A stretch of DNA of 64,000 nucleotides from Pseudomonas sp. PSKL.D1 (GTDB lineage: Bacteria; Pseudomonadota; Gammaproteobacteria; Pseudomonadales; Pseudomonadaceae): contig NZ_CP118607.1 in NCBI RefSeq assembly GCF_028898945.1, positions 2,900,001-2,964,000 of the forward strand, read 5' to 3'. Positions 9,697 through 19,114 of the stretch are shown piece by piece (position 1 is the first letter of the stretch; the number at the start of each line of letters is the position of its first letter). A program made the position numbers and the translations under genes. Under the pieces are notes generated by a model that did not search any database, was not told where the DNA came from, and worked only from the letters and a program-made list of their open reading frames with translations.

Positions 9697-10686
9697 ATGT
9701 ACGCACAGCTCGTGGAAACCGGTGTCAAGCACGTCAAGTCGCTGGAAGAAATGTCCCCGCAGGAACGCCACTTCCAGGAAAAGATCGACGCCGAAATCAA
9801 GATCGAAGCCAAAAACTGGATGCCGGACGCCTACCGCCAAACCCTCATCCGGCAGATCTCCCAGCACGCCCACTCGGAAATCGTCGGTATGCTGCCCGAA
9901 GGCAACTGGGTCACCCGCGCCCCCAGCCTCAAGCGCAAACTGCAGCTGATGGCCAAGATCCAGGACGAAGCCGGCCACGGCCTTTACCTGTACAGCGCCA
10001 TGGAAACCCTCGGCGCCGACCGCGACGAAGAAATCGCCAAACTGCACAGCGGCAAGGCCAAGTACTCGAGCATCTTCAACTACCCCACCCTCAGCTGGGC
10101 CGACATGGGCGCGGTAGGCTGGCTGGTCGACGGCGCCGCCATCGTCAACCAGGTGGTGCTGCAGCGCACCTCCTACGGCCCCTACTCCCGCGCCATGATC
10201 CGTATCTGCAAGGAAGAGAGCTTCCATCAGCGCCAGGGTTACGAGCTGTTGCTGACCATGATGCGCGAGGGTACCCAGGCGCAGAAGGACATGGTCCAGG
10301 ACGCCATCAACCGCCTGTGGTGGCCCGCGCTGATGATGTTCGGCCCCAGCGACGAGCACTCCCCCAACAGCGCCCAGTCGATGGCCTGGAAGATCAAGCG
10401 CCAGACCAACGACGAACTGCGCCAGCGTTTCATCGACCAGACCGTGCCGCAACTCGAACTGCTGGGCTGCACAGCCCCCGACCCACACCTGAAATGGAAC
10501 GCCGAACGCGGCCACTACGACTTCGGTGACATCCAGTGGGACGAGTTCTACGAAGTTATCAAGGGCAACGGCCCCTGCAACCAGGAGCGCGTCGCCACCC
10601 GCCGCAAGGCCATCGAGGACGGTGCCTGGGTGCGCGAAGCCGCGGTGGCCTATGCACGCAAACAACAGAACAAGAACGCCGCCTGA
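9697..10686 (+). CDS. paaA: PaaA, catalytic diiron subunit of phenylacetyl-CoA 1,2-epoxidase
   Basis: 329 aa from the ATG at 9697 (MYAQLVETG), preceded by AGGAG; the open frame extends to 9640 but that part overlaps the promoter. It has a four-helix-bundle diiron oxygenase fold with two carboxylate-His metal motifs, [19 protein letters not shown] and [15 protein letters not shown]. PaaA binds substrate and O2 and forms the 1,2-epoxide of phenylacetyl-CoA together with PaaC, PaaB and the reductase PaaE. It heads a compact five-gene operon. P. putida literature also uses the name paaG for it. Confidence 0.96.
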   Translation: MYAQLVETGVKHVKSLEEMSPQERHFQEKIDAEIKIEAKNWMPDAYRQTLIRQISQHAHSEIVGMLPEGNWVTRAPSLKRKLQLMAKIQDEAGHGLYLYSAMETLGADRDEEIAKLHSGKAKYSSIFNYPTLSWADMGAVGWLVDGAAIVNQVVLQRTSYGPYSRAMIRICKEESFHQRQGYELLLTMMREGTQAQKDMVQDAINRLWWPALMMFGPSDEHSPNSAQSMAWKIKRQTNDELRQRFIDQTVPQLELLGCTAPDPHLKWNAERGHYDFGDIQWDEFYEVIKGNGPCNQERVATRRKAIEDGAWVREAAVAYARKQQNKNAA

Positions 10687-10711
10687 GCGGCGATTGATGC
10701 GGAGATCGAAA

Positions 10712-10993
10712 ATGTCTGTCTGGACCCTTTACGAAGTGTTCGTGCGCAGCAAGCACGGCCTGAACCACAAGCATGTTGGCAGCGTGCACGCCGCCGACGC
10801 CGCCATGGCCATTGAGAATGCCCGTGAGCTGTACACCCGCCGCAGCGAAGGCGTGAGCCTGTGGGTGGTGCCGTCGGCGCTGATTACCGCGTCGTCCCCG
10901 GACGAGAAAGACCCGCTGTTCGTGCCGTCGGACGACAAGGTGTACCGCCACGCCAGCTTCTACGAACTGCCCGACGAAGTCGGGCACATGTGA
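10712..10993 (+). CDS. paaB: PaaB, small subunit of phenylacetyl-CoA epoxidase
   Basis: 93 aa from the ATG at 10712, preceded by CGGAG; open sequence upstream belongs to the paaA overlap. The hallmark start SVWTLYEVFVRSKHGLNHKHVGS and LYTRRSEGVSLWVVPS match the PaaB family. It bridges PaaA-PaaC heterodimers in the multicomponent epoxidase and has no catalytic residues of its own. It lies 25 bp after paaA and 8 bp before paaC. Confidence 0.95.
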   Translation: MSVWTLYEVFVRSKHGLNHKHVGSVHAADAAMAIENARELYTRRSEGVSLWVVPSALITASSPDEKDPLFVPSDDKVYRHASFYELPDEVGHM

Positions 10994-11001
10994 GGTTGGC
11001 C

Positions 11002-11760
11002 ATGCACAAGCAAGCACTCATCCCCTACCTGCTGTTGCTCGGCGACAGCGCCCTGATCCAGGGCCAGCGCCTGTGTGAATGGTGTGGCCACGCGCCAGCG
11101 CTGGAAGAAGAACTGGCCCTGATGAACGTTGGCCTCGACCTGGTCGGCCAGGCGCGTAACTGGCTGGAATATGCCGCCGAGCTGCAGGCGGACGGCCGCG
11201 ATGCCGACGCCCTGGCGTTCCGCCGTGACGAGCGGGCTTTCCGCAACTTGCTGCTCGTCGAGCAACCCAACGGTGACTACGCCGTGACCATGCTCAAGCA
11301 GTTTCTTTATGACGCCTGGCATTACGCCGTGCTGCAAGGCCTGGCCGCTTCGACCGATGAACGCATCGCCGGTATCGCCGCCAAGGCGCTCAAGGAAGTG
11401 ACCTACCACCTGCGCCGCTCCAGTGAGTGGGTACAGCGCCTGGGCGGCGGCACCGACGAAAGCCGCCGTCGCATGCTCGAGGCGATCCCGGCCCTGTGGC
11501 GCTTTACCGTCGAACTGACGGCGGGCAGCGACAGCGAAACCGAACTGGCCCGGGCTGGGGCCATTGCCGACCCTGCCCAGGTGGGTGCGGCATGGCTGAA
11601 GCAGGTGAGCGCGATTTTTGCCTCGGTCGAGCTGCCGCTGCCCAAGGCTGCCAGCCACTTCTACCTGAGCGGCCGCCAAGGCCTGCACACCGAGCACCTG
11701 GGCTTGCTGCTGGCCGAGATGCAGTTCCTGCCGAGGGCCTACCCCGATGCAACCTGGTGA
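11002..11760 (+). CDS. paaC: PaaC, structural (non-catalytic) subunit of phenylacetyl-CoA epoxidase
   Basis: 252 aa from the ATG at 11002 (MHKQALIPYLLLLGDSAL); the open frame reaches back into paaB but that part is a shadow. PaaC is a paralogue of PaaA with the same helical bundle (LALMNVGLDLVGQARNWLEYAAEL, EVTYHLRRSSEWVQRLGGGTDES) but is known to lack a functional iron site. It stabilises PaaA. Its 3' end overlaps paaD by 14 bp. Confidence 0.94.
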   Translation: MHKQALIPYLLLLGDSALIQGQRLCEWCGHAPALEEELALMNVGLDLVGQARNWLEYAAELQADGRDADALAFRRDERAFRNLLLVEQPNGDYAVTMLKQFLYDAWHYAVLQGLAASTDERIAGIAAKALKEVTYHLRRSSEWVQRLGGGTDESRRRMLEAIPALWRFTVELTAGSDSETELARAGAIADPAQVGAAWLKQVSAIFASVELPLPKAASHFYLSGRQGLHTEHLGLLLAEMQFLPRAYPDATW

Positions 11761-12280
11761 GCTGATTGCCGGCGACCGTGGCGCCCGCGCGCTGCGCGGT
11801 GACGACCTGAGCCGTGCCTGGGCCGTGCTGGGCCAGGTCATGGACCCGGAAGTGCCGGTGGTCAGCGTGGTCGACCTTGGCATCGTTCGCGACCTGGGCT
11901 GGCGCGCTGGCCACCTGCATCTGGTGGTCACCCCCACTTATTCCGGCTGCCCGGCCACCGAGGTGATTGAGGGCGACATCCGCGATGCGCTGGAGCAGGC
12001 CGGTTTTGCCGCGCCCGACCTGGAGCGGCGCCTGACCCCGGCCTGGAGCACCGACTGGATCAGCCCGCTGGGCCGTGAACGCCTGCGTGCCTATGGCATC
12101 GCACCGCCCCAGGGCAGTAGCAGCAAGCGCAGCCTGCTGGGCGAGGCACCCGAGGTGTGCTGCCCGCAATGCGCCAGCCACAACACCGAACTGCTCAGCC
12201 AGTTCGGCTCCACGGCCTGCAAGGCGCTATACCGCTGCCGCGAGTGCCTGGAGCCGTTCGACTATTTCAAATGCATTTGA
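11747..12280 (+). CDS. paaD: PaaD, Fe-S/diiron maturation factor of the epoxidase
   Basis: 177 aa. The N-terminal MIP18/SufT-like domain is recognised by VMDPEVPVVSVVDLGIVRDL and TPTYSGCPATEVI with its conserved Cys. The C-terminal zinc-ribbon-like segment has two Cys pairs, CCPQC and CRECLEPFDYFKC. The family is required for PaaABCE activity, probably through metal-centre assembly, and is not part of the final enzyme. It overlaps paaC by 14 bp and is 15 bp from paaE. Confidence 0.94.
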   Translation: MQPGELIAGDRGARALRGDDLSRAWAVLGQVMDPEVPVVSVVDLGIVRDLGWRAGHLHLVVTPTYSGCPATEVIEGDIRDALEQAGFAAPDLERRLTPAWSTDWISPLGRERLRAYGIAPPQGSSSKRSLLGEAPEVCCPQCASHNTELLSQFGSTACKALYRCRECLEPFDYFKCI

Positions 12281-12295
12281 GCCGTGGAGATCACC

Positions 12296-13372
12296 ATGAG
12301 CCAGTTTCACAGCCTGACCATCAAGCAAGTGCGCCCGGAAACCCGCGACGCGGTGTCGATTGCTTTCGACGTACCCGCGCATTTGCAGCACACCTTCCGC
12401 TTCACCCAAGGGCAATACCTGGTGATGCGCACCCAGCTGGATAACGAGGAAGTGCGCCGTTCCTACTCCATTTGCAGCGCGGTGCAGGACGGCGAGCTTC
12501 GCGTGGCGGTAAAACGTGTACCCGGCGGGCGTTTTTCGGCCTTCGCCAACGATGTGCTCAAGGCGGGCCAGCAGCTGGACGTGATGCCACCGGCCGGCAG
12601 CTTCTTCGTGCCACTGGAGCCTGCTCGCCGAGGGCATTACCTGGGCGTGGCCGCCGGCAGCGGCATCACCCCGATCCTGTCGATCATCGCCACCACGCTG
12701 GACGCAGAACCGAACAGCCGCTTCACCCTGCTGTACGGCAACCGTTCCAGCTCCGGGGCGCTGTTTCGTGACACGCTCGAAGACCTGAAAAACCGCTACC
12801 TCAACCGCTTGAACCTGATCTTCGTGTTCAGCCGCGAGCAGCAGGACATCGACCTGTACAACGGCCGCATCGATGCCGACAAGTGCGGCCAGTTGTTTTC
12901 CCGCTGGATGGATGTGCCCAGTCTGGATGCGGCCTTCATCTGCGGCCCGCAAGCCATGACCGAAACCGTGCGCGACAGCCTGCAGGCCAATGGCATGGAC
13001 AAGGCCCGCATCCACTTCGAACTGTTTGCCGCCGCCGGCAGTGAACAGCGCCGTGAAGCCCGTGAAGCTGCCCGCCAGGTGGATGCGGCGCTCAGCCATA
13101 TCACCGTGATCAGCGATGGCCGCGCGCTCAGTTTCGATTTGCCGCGCAATACCCGGAACGTGCTGGACGCCGGCAACGCCATCGGTGCCGAGCTGCCCTA
13201 CTCGTGCAAGGCCGGTGTGTGTTCGACCTGCAAGTGCCGGGTGATCGAGGGCGAGGTGGAAATGGACAGCAACCATGCGCTGGAGGACTACGAAGTGGCG
13301 GCCGGGTATGTGCTGTCGTGCCAGACGTACCCGATCAGCGACAAGGTAGTACTCGATTTCGACCAATTGTAA
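12296..13372 (+). CDS. paaE: PaaE, NADPH-dependent reductase of phenylacetyl-CoA epoxidase
   Basis: 358 aa from the ATG at 12296; an in-frame GTG four codons earlier is less likely. The N-terminal FAD domain has RRSYSICSA, the NAD(P) domain has GVAAGSGITPILSI and AFICGPQAM, and the C-terminal plant-type [2Fe-2S] ferredoxin domain has YSCKAGVCSTCKCRV plus a fourth Cys in YVLSCQTYP. It transfers electrons from NADPH to the PaaA diiron centre. It is the last gene of the epoxidase operon and is followed by a REPIN hairpin. Confidence 0.96.
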   Translation: MSQFHSLTIKQVRPETRDAVSIAFDVPAHLQHTFRFTQGQYLVMRTQLDNEEVRRSYSICSAVQDGELRVAVKRVPGGRFSAFANDVLKAGQQLDVMPPAGSFFVPLEPARRGHYLGVAAGSGITPILSIIATTLDAEPNSRFTLLYGNRSSSGALFRDTLEDLKNRYLNRLNLIFVFSREQQDIDLYNGRIDADKCGQLFSRWMDVPSLDAAFICGPQAMTETVRDSLQANGMDKARIHFELFAAAGSEQRREAREAARQVDAALSHITVISDGRALSFDLPRNTRNVLDAGNAIGAELPYSCKAGVCSTCKCRVIEGEVEMDSNHALEDYEVAAGYVLSCQTYPISDKVVLDFDQL

Positions 13373-13386
13373 GACCGCGTCGCTTT

Positions 13387-13448
13387 CATCGCGGATAAAT
13401 CCGCTCCTACAAACGCGTGCCCTTGTAGGAGCGGATTTATCCGCGATG
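13387..13448. repeat. REPIN: perfect 26-bp inverted repeat after paaE
   Basis: Arms 13387-13412 and 13423-13448 are exact reverse complements around a 10-nt loop, with core GCGGATAAATCCGCTCC. The same core recurs at 29800-29863 and 45626-45725. It would form a stable hairpin in transcripts of either strand. Confidence 0.9.
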
Positions 13449-13512
13449 AGGCCCTCAGCAACACCCGCGTGACCTCACCAAAACAATTACAACACCCACG
13501 AGATCGCAACCC

Positions 13513-13821
13513 ATGACCCCCGAACACATCGAAACCATCACCAACCACCCCGATTTCCAGCACCTGGTGCGCCGCAAGCGCCGCCTCAATGGCAGCCTGA
13601 CCCTGGCCATGCTGGTGATCTACTACGGCTTCGTCCTGCTGGTGGCGTTTTCCCCCAGCACCCTCGGCCAGTCCCTTAGCGGCGGCGTGACCACGGTGGG
13701 CATGCTGGTCGGCGTGCTCATGGTGCTGTTGTCGTTCGCCCTGACCGGCCTCTACGTGCACCGCGCCAACAACGTGCTCGACCCGCTCAACGACAAGGTC
13801 AAGCAGGAGTGCGCGCAATGA
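13513..13821 (+). CDS. DUF485 small membrane protein accompanying the permease
   Basis: 102 aa with two predicted membrane helices (~residues 31-52 and ~60-85: [16 protein letters not shown] and [21 protein letters not shown]) and a charged N-terminus ([15 protein letters not shown]). DUF485 proteins are routinely encoded just upstream of ActP-type sodium:solute symporters and are thought to be small partners of the permease. The ATG of the next gene overlaps its stop codon, so the two are translationally coupled. Confidence 0.88.
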   Translation: MTPEHIETITNHPDFQHLVRRKRRLNGSLTLAMLVIYYGFVLLVAFSPSTLGQSLSGGVTTVGMLVGVLMVLLSFALTGLYVHRANNVLDPLNDKVKQECAQ

Positions 13822-15380
13822 ACTGGACTGCCATTTCGATGTTCATGGTGTTCGTCTGCTTCACCTTGCTGGTCACCCGCTGGGCCGCCTTGCGCACCCG
13901 TTCGGCCAGCGACTTCTACACCGCAGGTGGTGGCCTGACCGGCATGCAGAATGGCCTGGCGATTGCCGGTGACATGATCAGCGCCGCGTCTTTCCTGGGC
14001 ATTTCGGCAATGATGTTCATGAACGGTTACGACGGCCTGCTTTACGCCCTGGGCGTGCTCGCTGGCTGGCCGATCATCCTGTTCCTGATCGCCGAGCGCC
14101 TGCGCAACCTGGGCAAGTACACCTTTGCCGACGTAGTCTCGTACCGCCTGGCACAGACCCCGGTACGCCTCACCTCGGCGTTCGGCACCCTGGCCGTGGC
14201 GCTGATGTACCTGGTGGCGCAGATGGTCGGCGCCGGCAAGCTGATCGAACTGCTGTTCGGTATCAGTTACCTGTACGCGGTGATGCTGGTGGGCGTGCTG
14301 ATGGTGGCTTATGTGACCTTTGGCGGCATGCTGGCCACCACCTGGGTGCAGATCATCAAAGCGGTGATGTTGCTGTCGGGTACCAGTTTCATGGCGTTCA
14401 TGGTGCTCAAGCACTTTGGCTTCAGCACCGAGGCCATGTTCGCCAACGCCGTGGCCGTGCACGCCAAGGGCCAGGCGATCATGGCCCCGGGCGGGCTGCT
14501 GTCCAACCCGGTGGACGCGATTTCTCTGGGGCTGGGCATGATGTTCGGCACTGCCGGCCTGCCGCATATCCTGATGCGCTTTTTCACCGTCAGTGACGCC
14601 AAGGAAGCACGCAAGAGCGTGTTCTACGCCACGGGTTTCATTGGCTACTTCTACCTGCTGCTGATCGTCATCGGTTTTGGCGCCATCGTCATGGTGGGCA
14701 CCGAGCCCGCTTACCGTGATGCCACGGGCGCGATCATCGGCGGCGGCAACATGGTGGCCGTGCACCTGGCCCAGGCCGTGGGCGGCAACCTGTTCCTCGG
14801 TTTCATCTCGGCCGTAGCGTTTGCCACCATTCTCGCCGTGGTGGCTGGCCTGGCTCTGTCGGGTGCTTCAGCGGTGTCCCATGACCTGTATGCCTGCGTG
14901 GTGCGCAAGGGCCAGGCAACCGAACAGGAAGAAATGCGCGTATCGCGCATCGCCACCCTGGTGATCGGCTTGCTGGCCGTGGTGCTGGGCCTGGTGTTCG
15001 AGTCGCAGAACATCGCCTTCCTGTCCGGCCTGGTGCTGGCCGTGGCGGCCTCGGTCAACTTCCCGGTGCTGCTGCTCTCGATGTTCTGGAAGGGCCTGAC
15101 TACCCGTGGCGCCGTATGCGGCAGCATGGCCGGGCTGCTGTCGGCCATCGTGCTGGTGGTGCTGGGCCCGGCAGTGTGGGTCAACGTGCTGCACAACGAG
15201 CGGGCACTGTTCCCTTACAGCAACCCGGCACTGTTCTCCATGAGCCTGGCCTTCCTCGGCGCCTGGGTGTTCTCGGTGACCGACACCTCCGAACGCGCCC
15301 AAGAGGAACGCGGCCGCTACCTGGCCCAGTTCATCCGTTCCATGACCGGCATCGGCGCTGCCGGCGCCAGCAAGCACTGA
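13818..15380 (+). CDS. paaL: Phenylacetate permease, SSS (sodium:solute symporter) family
   Basis: 520 aa from the ATG at 13818, overlapping the DUF485 stop (ATGA); an in-frame GTG 9 bp upstream is possible. Some 13 hydrophobic segments are visible. SSS signatures are [22 protein letters not shown] and the conserved region [21 protein letters not shown]. It is closest in appearance to acetate permease ActP; within the paa cluster it fits the phenylacetate permease role (PaaL/PhaJ). The substrate is inferred from context. Confidence 0.88.
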   Translation: MNWTAISMFMVFVCFTLLVTRWAALRTRSASDFYTAGGGLTGMQNGLAIAGDMISAASFLGISAMMFMNGYDGLLYALGVLAGWPIILFLIAERLRNLGKYTFADVVSYRLAQTPVRLTSAFGTLAVALMYLVAQMVGAGKLIELLFGISYLYAVMLVGVLMVAYVTFGGMLATTWVQIIKAVMLLSGTSFMAFMVLKHFGFSTEAMFANAVAVHAKGQAIMAPGGLLSNPVDAISLGLGMMFGTAGLPHILMRFFTVSDAKEARKSVFYATGFIGYFYLLLIVIGFGAIVMVGTEPAYRDATGAIIGGGNMVAVHLAQAVGGNLFLGFISAVAFATILAVVAGLALSGASAVSHDLYACVVRKGQATEQEEMRVSRIATLVIGLLAVVLGLVFESQNIAFLSGLVLAVAASVNFPVLLLSMFWKGLTTRGAVCGSMAGLLSAIVLVVLGPAVWVNVLHNERALFPYSNPALFSMSLAFLGAWVFSVTDTSERAQEERGRYLAQFIRSMTGIGAAGASKH

Positions 15381-15393
15381 TCCTTTCGAACCA

Positions 15394-16644
15394 ATGTCGG
15401 GTATAAAAACAATGAACCGCCTGCACCTGAAATCGGCCGCTTGCCTGGCCACCTTTGCCCTGCCCCTGCCCGTCATGGCGGACTTCATCGGCGACAGCCA
15501 TGCGCGGCTGGAACTGCGCAACCACTACATCAACCGCGACTTCCGCCAGAGCAATGCTCCTCAGGCCAAGGCCGAAGAATGGGGCCAGGGCTTTACCGCG
15601 CGCCTTGAGTCCGGCTTTACCGATGGCCCGGTCGGCTTTGGTGTGGATGCCATTGGCGAGTTGGGCATCAAGCTCGACTCCAGCCGTGACCGGCGCAACA
15701 CGGGCCTGCTGCCATTCGGCCCCAACAGCCACGAGCCGGTGGACGACTACAGCGAACTGGGGCTCACCGGCAAGGTGCGGGTGTCGAAAAGCACCCTGCG
15801 CGTAGGCACCTTGCAGCCCATCCTGCCGGTGATTGTCTATAACGACAGCCGCCTGCTGTCCACGACCTTCCAGGGTGGCCAGCTGACCAGCCAGGACATC
15901 AATGGCCTGACACTCAATGCCGGGCGCCTGACCAAGGTCAACCTGCGGGATTCGTCTGGCCGCGAAGACATGGGCTACGGCGCCGCTGTCAGCGACAACC
16001 TGGACTTCGCCGGCGGCAGCTACGCACTCACCCCGCAAACCAGCATCAGCTACTACTACGCCAAGCTCGAAGACATCTACCGCCAGCAATTCGTTGGCTT
16101 GGTTGACACACGCCCGTTGGCCGAAGGCGTCAGCCTGCGTACCGACCTGCGCTACTTCGACAGCCGCGAAGACGGCGCCCAGCGTGCCGGCAGCATCGAC
16201 AACCGCAACTTCAACGCCATGTTCACCCTGGGCGTAAAGGCGCACAAGTTCACCGCCACCTGGCAGCAGATGTCGGGCGACAGTGCCTTCCCGTTCGTCA
16301 ACGGTGGCGACCCGTTCACCGTCAACCTGGTCACCTACAACACCTTCACCCGCGCCGGCCTGGACTCCTGGCAGGTGCGCTACGACTACGACTTCGTGGC
16401 CATGGGCATCCCCGGCCTGAGCTTCATGACCCGCTACACCGACGGCCGTCATGCCGAAACCGCCACGGTCAGCAACGGCCGTGAGCGCGAGCGCGACACC
16501 GACCTCACCTACGTCATCCAGAGCGGCCCGTTCAAGGACGTCAGCCTGCGCTGGCGCAATGTCACTTTCCGGTCCGGCAACGGCCTGACCAATGCCCTGG
16601 ACGAAAACCGCCTGATCATCGGCTACACCCTGGCGCTGTGGTAA
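15394..16644 (+). CDS. phaK: OprD-family outer-membrane porin for phenylacetate
   Basis: Up to 416 aa; an alternative ATG at 15412 gives 410 aa and the same signal peptide (LHLKSAACLATFALPLPVMA, cleavage before DFIGDS). The mature part has alternating amphipathic strands, the OprD-type start SHARLELRNHYINRDFRQ and a terminal aromatic strand ending GYTLALW. It should form a substrate-selective channel letting phenylacetate into the periplasm. It lies 13 bp after the permease gene and matches PhaK of P. putida in position and family; the substrate is inferred. Confidence 0.88.
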   Translation: MSGIKTMNRLHLKSAACLATFALPLPVMADFIGDSHARLELRNHYINRDFRQSNAPQAKAEEWGQGFTARLESGFTDGPVGFGVDAIGELGIKLDSSRDRRNTGLLPFGPNSHEPVDDYSELGLTGKVRVSKSTLRVGTLQPILPVIVYNDSRLLSTTFQGGQLTSQDINGLTLNAGRLTKVNLRDSSGREDMGYGAAVSDNLDFAGGSYALTPQTSISYYYAKLEDIYRQQFVGLVDTRPLAEGVSLRTDLRYFDSREDGAQRAGSIDNRNFNAMFTLGVKAHKFTATWQQMSGDSAFPFVNGGDPFTVNLVTYNTFTRAGLDSWQVRYDYDFVAMGIPGLSFMTRYTDGRHAETATVSNGRERERDTDLTYVIQSGPFKDVSLRWRNVTFRSGNGLTNALDENRLIIGYTLALW

Positions 16645-16668
16645 GCGCGCCCCTTGAAGGAGTACACC

Positions 16669-18726
16669 ATGTCTGAAGCCCCTACCCTGCAAAGTTTCAT
16701 TGCCGGCCGCTGGATCGGCCAGCACGGCGCCCAGGCCCTGCGCAGCGCCCTCGACGGCCACGTGCTGGCCTACAGCCACGAAGAGCGCTCGGATTTCGCC
16801 GAAGCGGTGGACTTTGCCCGCGCCCGTGGCCTGGCTGAATTGATGGCCATGGACTTCCAGCAACGCGCGGCACGGCTCAAAGCCATCGCGCTGTACCTGG
16901 CCGAGCGCAAAGAGCAGCTTTACGCGTTGTCGCACCACAGCGGCGCCACCCGTGCCGACAGCTGGATCGACATCGAAGGCGGCAACGCCACGCTGTTCGC
17001 CTACGCGGGTATTGGCAGCCGCGAACTGCCGTCGGGCAACCTGGTGCACGAAGGCCCCGCAATCCCGCTGGGCAAGCAAGGCCACTTCGCCGGCAGCCAC
17101 ATCCTGGTGCCACGGGCCGGTGTTGCCGTGCACATCAACGCATTCAACTTCCCGATCTGGGGCATGCTCGAGAAGTTCGCGCCAACCTTCCTGGCCGGCA
17201 TGCCGTGCATCGTCAAGCCTGCCACCTCCACCAGCTACCTGACAGAAGCCGTGGTGCGGCTGATGAATGAGTCGGGGTTGCTGCCTGCCGGCAGCCTGCA
17301 GTTGGTGATCGGCAGCACCGGTGACCTGCTCGACCGCCTGCAAGGCCAGGACGTGGTCACCTTCACCGGTTCCGCCGACACGGCAGCCAAACTGCGCGTC
17401 ACGCCCAACCTGATCCGCAATTCGGTGCCCTTCACCGCCGAAGCCGATTCGCTCAACTGCGCCATTCTGGGCCCGGACGTGAGCCCGGACAGTGAAGCGT
17501 TCGACCTGTACATCAAAGAGGTGGTGCGCGAAATGACCACCAAGGCCGGGCAGAAATGCACCGCCATCCGCCGCGCGATCGTGCCGGCCAAGCACCTGGA
17601 CGCCGTGGCCAGCCGCCTACGCGAGCGTTTGAGCAAAGTGGTAGTCGGCGACCCGTCGGTGGAAGGTGTGCGCATGGGCGCCCTTGCCTCCCATGACCAG
17701 CAGCGTGACGTGGGCGAGCGGGTGCGCAGCCTGCTGCAAAGTTGCGACCAGGTGTTTGGCGCCAGCGACGGCTTCAGCCCGCGCGGTGAAGGTGTGGCCG
17801 AAGGCGCCTTCTTTGCCCCGACCCTGTTGCATGCCCGCAATCCGCATGCCGAGGGCGGCGCGCACGACATCGAAGCGTTCGGCCCGGTCAGCACCCTGAT
17901 GGCGTACGACGACCTCGACGAAGCCTTGGCTTTGGCTGCCCGCGGCAAGGGTAGCCTGGTGGCGACGCTGGTGACCGCTGACCGCGCCGTTGCCGCCAAG
18001 GCCATCCCTGTGGCGGCCGCCTGGCATGGCCGTTTGCTGGTACTGGACAGCGAAGCAGCCAAGGAATCAACCGGCCACGGCTCTCCCCTGCCCCAGCTCA
18101 AGCACGGCGGCCCCGGGCGTGCCGGCGGTGGTGAAGAACTGGGCGGCCTGCGTGCGGTCAAGCACTACCTGCAGCGCGCTGCCGTGCAGGGTTCGCCGAG
18201 CATGCTCGCAGCCGTCACCGGTGAATACGTGCGCGGTGCCGAGGTGATCGAGACCGACGTTCATCCGTTCCGCCGCCATTTTGAAGAGCTGCGCATCGGC
18301 GAGTCGCTGCTTACCCACCGCCGCACCGTGACCGAAGCCGACCTGGTCAACTTTGGCTGCCTCTCGGGCGACCATTTCTACATGCACTTCGACGAAATCG
18401 CCGCCAAGGCGTCGCAGTTCGGCAAGCGCATCGCCCACGGCTATTTCGTACTGTCCGCCGCCGCCGGGCTATTCGTTTCACCAGGTGAAGGGCCGGTGCT
18501 GGCCAACTATGGGCTGGATACGCTGCGGTTCATCAACCCGGTGGGAATCGGCGACACCATCCAGGCGCGGCTCACCTGCAAGCGCAAGATTGACCAGGGC
18601 AAGAGCAGCCCGCTGGGGCAGCCGCAGGGTGTGGTGGCGTGGGACGTGGAGGTGACCAACCAGTTGGGGGAACTGGTGGCCAGTTACGACATTCTGACCT
18701 TGGTCCTCAAAAAGCAAGGCGTATAA
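16669..18726 (+). CDS. paaZ: PaaZ (PaaN), bifunctional oxepin-CoA hydrolase / 3-oxo-5,6-dehydrosuberyl-CoA semialdehyde dehydrogenase
   Basis: 685 aa from the ATG at 16669 with AAGGAG upstream; an in-frame TTG at 16654 overlaps that ribosome site. Residues 1-~520 are an aldehyde dehydrogenase with catalytic Cys near 297 (AGQKCTAIRR) and Glu near 258 (TAEADSLN). Residues ~540-685 are a MaoC-like hot-dog hydratase with the dyad region SGDHFYMHFDE and GKRIAHGYFVLS. PaaZ opens the oxepin ring and oxidises the aldehyde before it cyclises to a dead-end product. Both catalytic sites appear intact. It is the last paa gene, followed by a terminator. Confidence 0.96.
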   Translation: MSEAPTLQSFIAGRWIGQHGAQALRSALDGHVLAYSHEERSDFAEAVDFARARGLAELMAMDFQQRAARLKAIALYLAERKEQLYALSHHSGATRADSWIDIEGGNATLFAYAGIGSRELPSGNLVHEGPAIPLGKQGHFAGSHILVPRAGVAVHINAFNFPIWGMLEKFAPTFLAGMPCIVKPATSTSYLTEAVVRLMNESGLLPAGSLQLVIGSTGDLLDRLQGQDVVTFTGSADTAAKLRVTPNLIRNSVPFTAEADSLNCAILGPDVSPDSEAFDLYIKEVVREMTTKAGQKCTAIRRAIVPAKHLDAVASRLRERLSKVVVGDPSVEGVRMGALASHDQQRDVGERVRSLLQSCDQVFGASDGFSPRGEGVAEGAFFAPTLLHARNPHAEGGAHDIEAFGPVSTLMAYDDLDEALALAARGKGSLVATLVTADRAVAAKAIPVAAAWHGRLLVLDSEAAKESTGHGSPLPQLKHGGPGRAGGGEELGGLRAVKHYLQRAAVQGSPSMLAAVTGEYVRGAEVIETDVHPFRRHFEELRIGESLLTHRRTVTEADLVNFGCLSGDHFYMHFDEIAAKASQFGKRIAHGYFVLSAAAGLFVSPGEGPVLANYGLDTLRFINPVGIGDTIQARLTCKRKIDQGKSSPLGQPQGVVAWDVEVTNQLGELVASYDILTLVLKKQGV

Positions 18727-18747
18727 TGCTATTCACTTAAGATCGCC

Positions 18748-18775
18748 GGGGCCGCTTTGCGGCCCCTGCATTTTT
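18748..18775 (+). terminator. Rho-independent terminator after paaZ
   Basis: Perfect 8-bp GC stem (GGGGCCGC at 18748-18755, GCGGCCCC at 18759-18766) with a TTT loop and a T run at 18771-18775, 21 bp after the paaZ stop. It closes the whole paa region. Confidence 0.85.
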
Positions 18776-18790
18776 GGGTGCGGGCCGCTC

Positions 18791-19045
18791 CTACGCATCC
18801 ACTGCCGTGGTGGACCTGCTGCCAGACACGCGCCAACTCACCGCCGTAATCCCATAGCGCTCCGCCATCGGCCTGCTGATCTTTCTGATCTTCTCCCGCC
18901 CGAACTTGGGAATGATGCCGATCCCCGCATCGCAGCTCGCCCAATGCCACGCCTCAGCATTGTCGAGGCGGTCCAGGCGGATGATGAAACTGCGTGGCTG
19001 GCCATGCAGTTGGTAATCGATGATGTACAGCTGGGGGTTAGGCAT
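18791..19045 (-). CDS. Small conserved Pseudomonas protein (DUF6555-like), function unknown
   Basis: 84 aa from the ATG at 19045, chosen because AGGAGG lies just upstream; the longer frame to 19078 has no ribosome site. It is a soluble mixed protein with PQLYIIDYQLHGQPRSFIIRL, WHWASCDAGIGIIPKFGREK and a Ser/Thr-rich tail. It resembles small uncharacterised proteins common in pseudomonads (I believe DUF6555), with no known role. It lies downstream of the ClpP-like gene on the same strand, with a short palindrome (19073-19087) between them. Confidence 0.7.
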   Translation of the reverse strand: MPNPQLYIIDYQLHGQPRSFIIRLDRLDNAEAWHWASCDAGIGIIPKFGREKIRKISRPMAERYGITAVSWRVSGSRSTTAVDA

Positions 19046-19114
19046 CACGGGGCCTCCTCTTCTCCATGGATGACTCAATCATTGAGTGAGGCGCGCCGTG
19101 AAGATTCAAAAAAC

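Noticed and set aside
15331..17595. 754-codon leftward open frame opposite the porin and paaZ genes
   Set aside because: High-GC shadow of two well-supported genes; its translation is compositionally biased (Val/Gly/His rich) without recognisable domains.
18700..18727. TTGGTC-N16-TATAAT, a good sigma-70 promoter match at the paaZ stop codon
   Set aside because: A strong terminator follows within 50 bp and no gene lies downstream on that strand; probably a chance match.
19073..19087. ACTCAAT-C-ATTGAGT palindrome between the ClpP-like gene and the small DUF gene
   Set aside because: The stem is AT-rich with a single-base loop and no U tract, so it is a poor terminator; it could be an operator, but nothing supports that.
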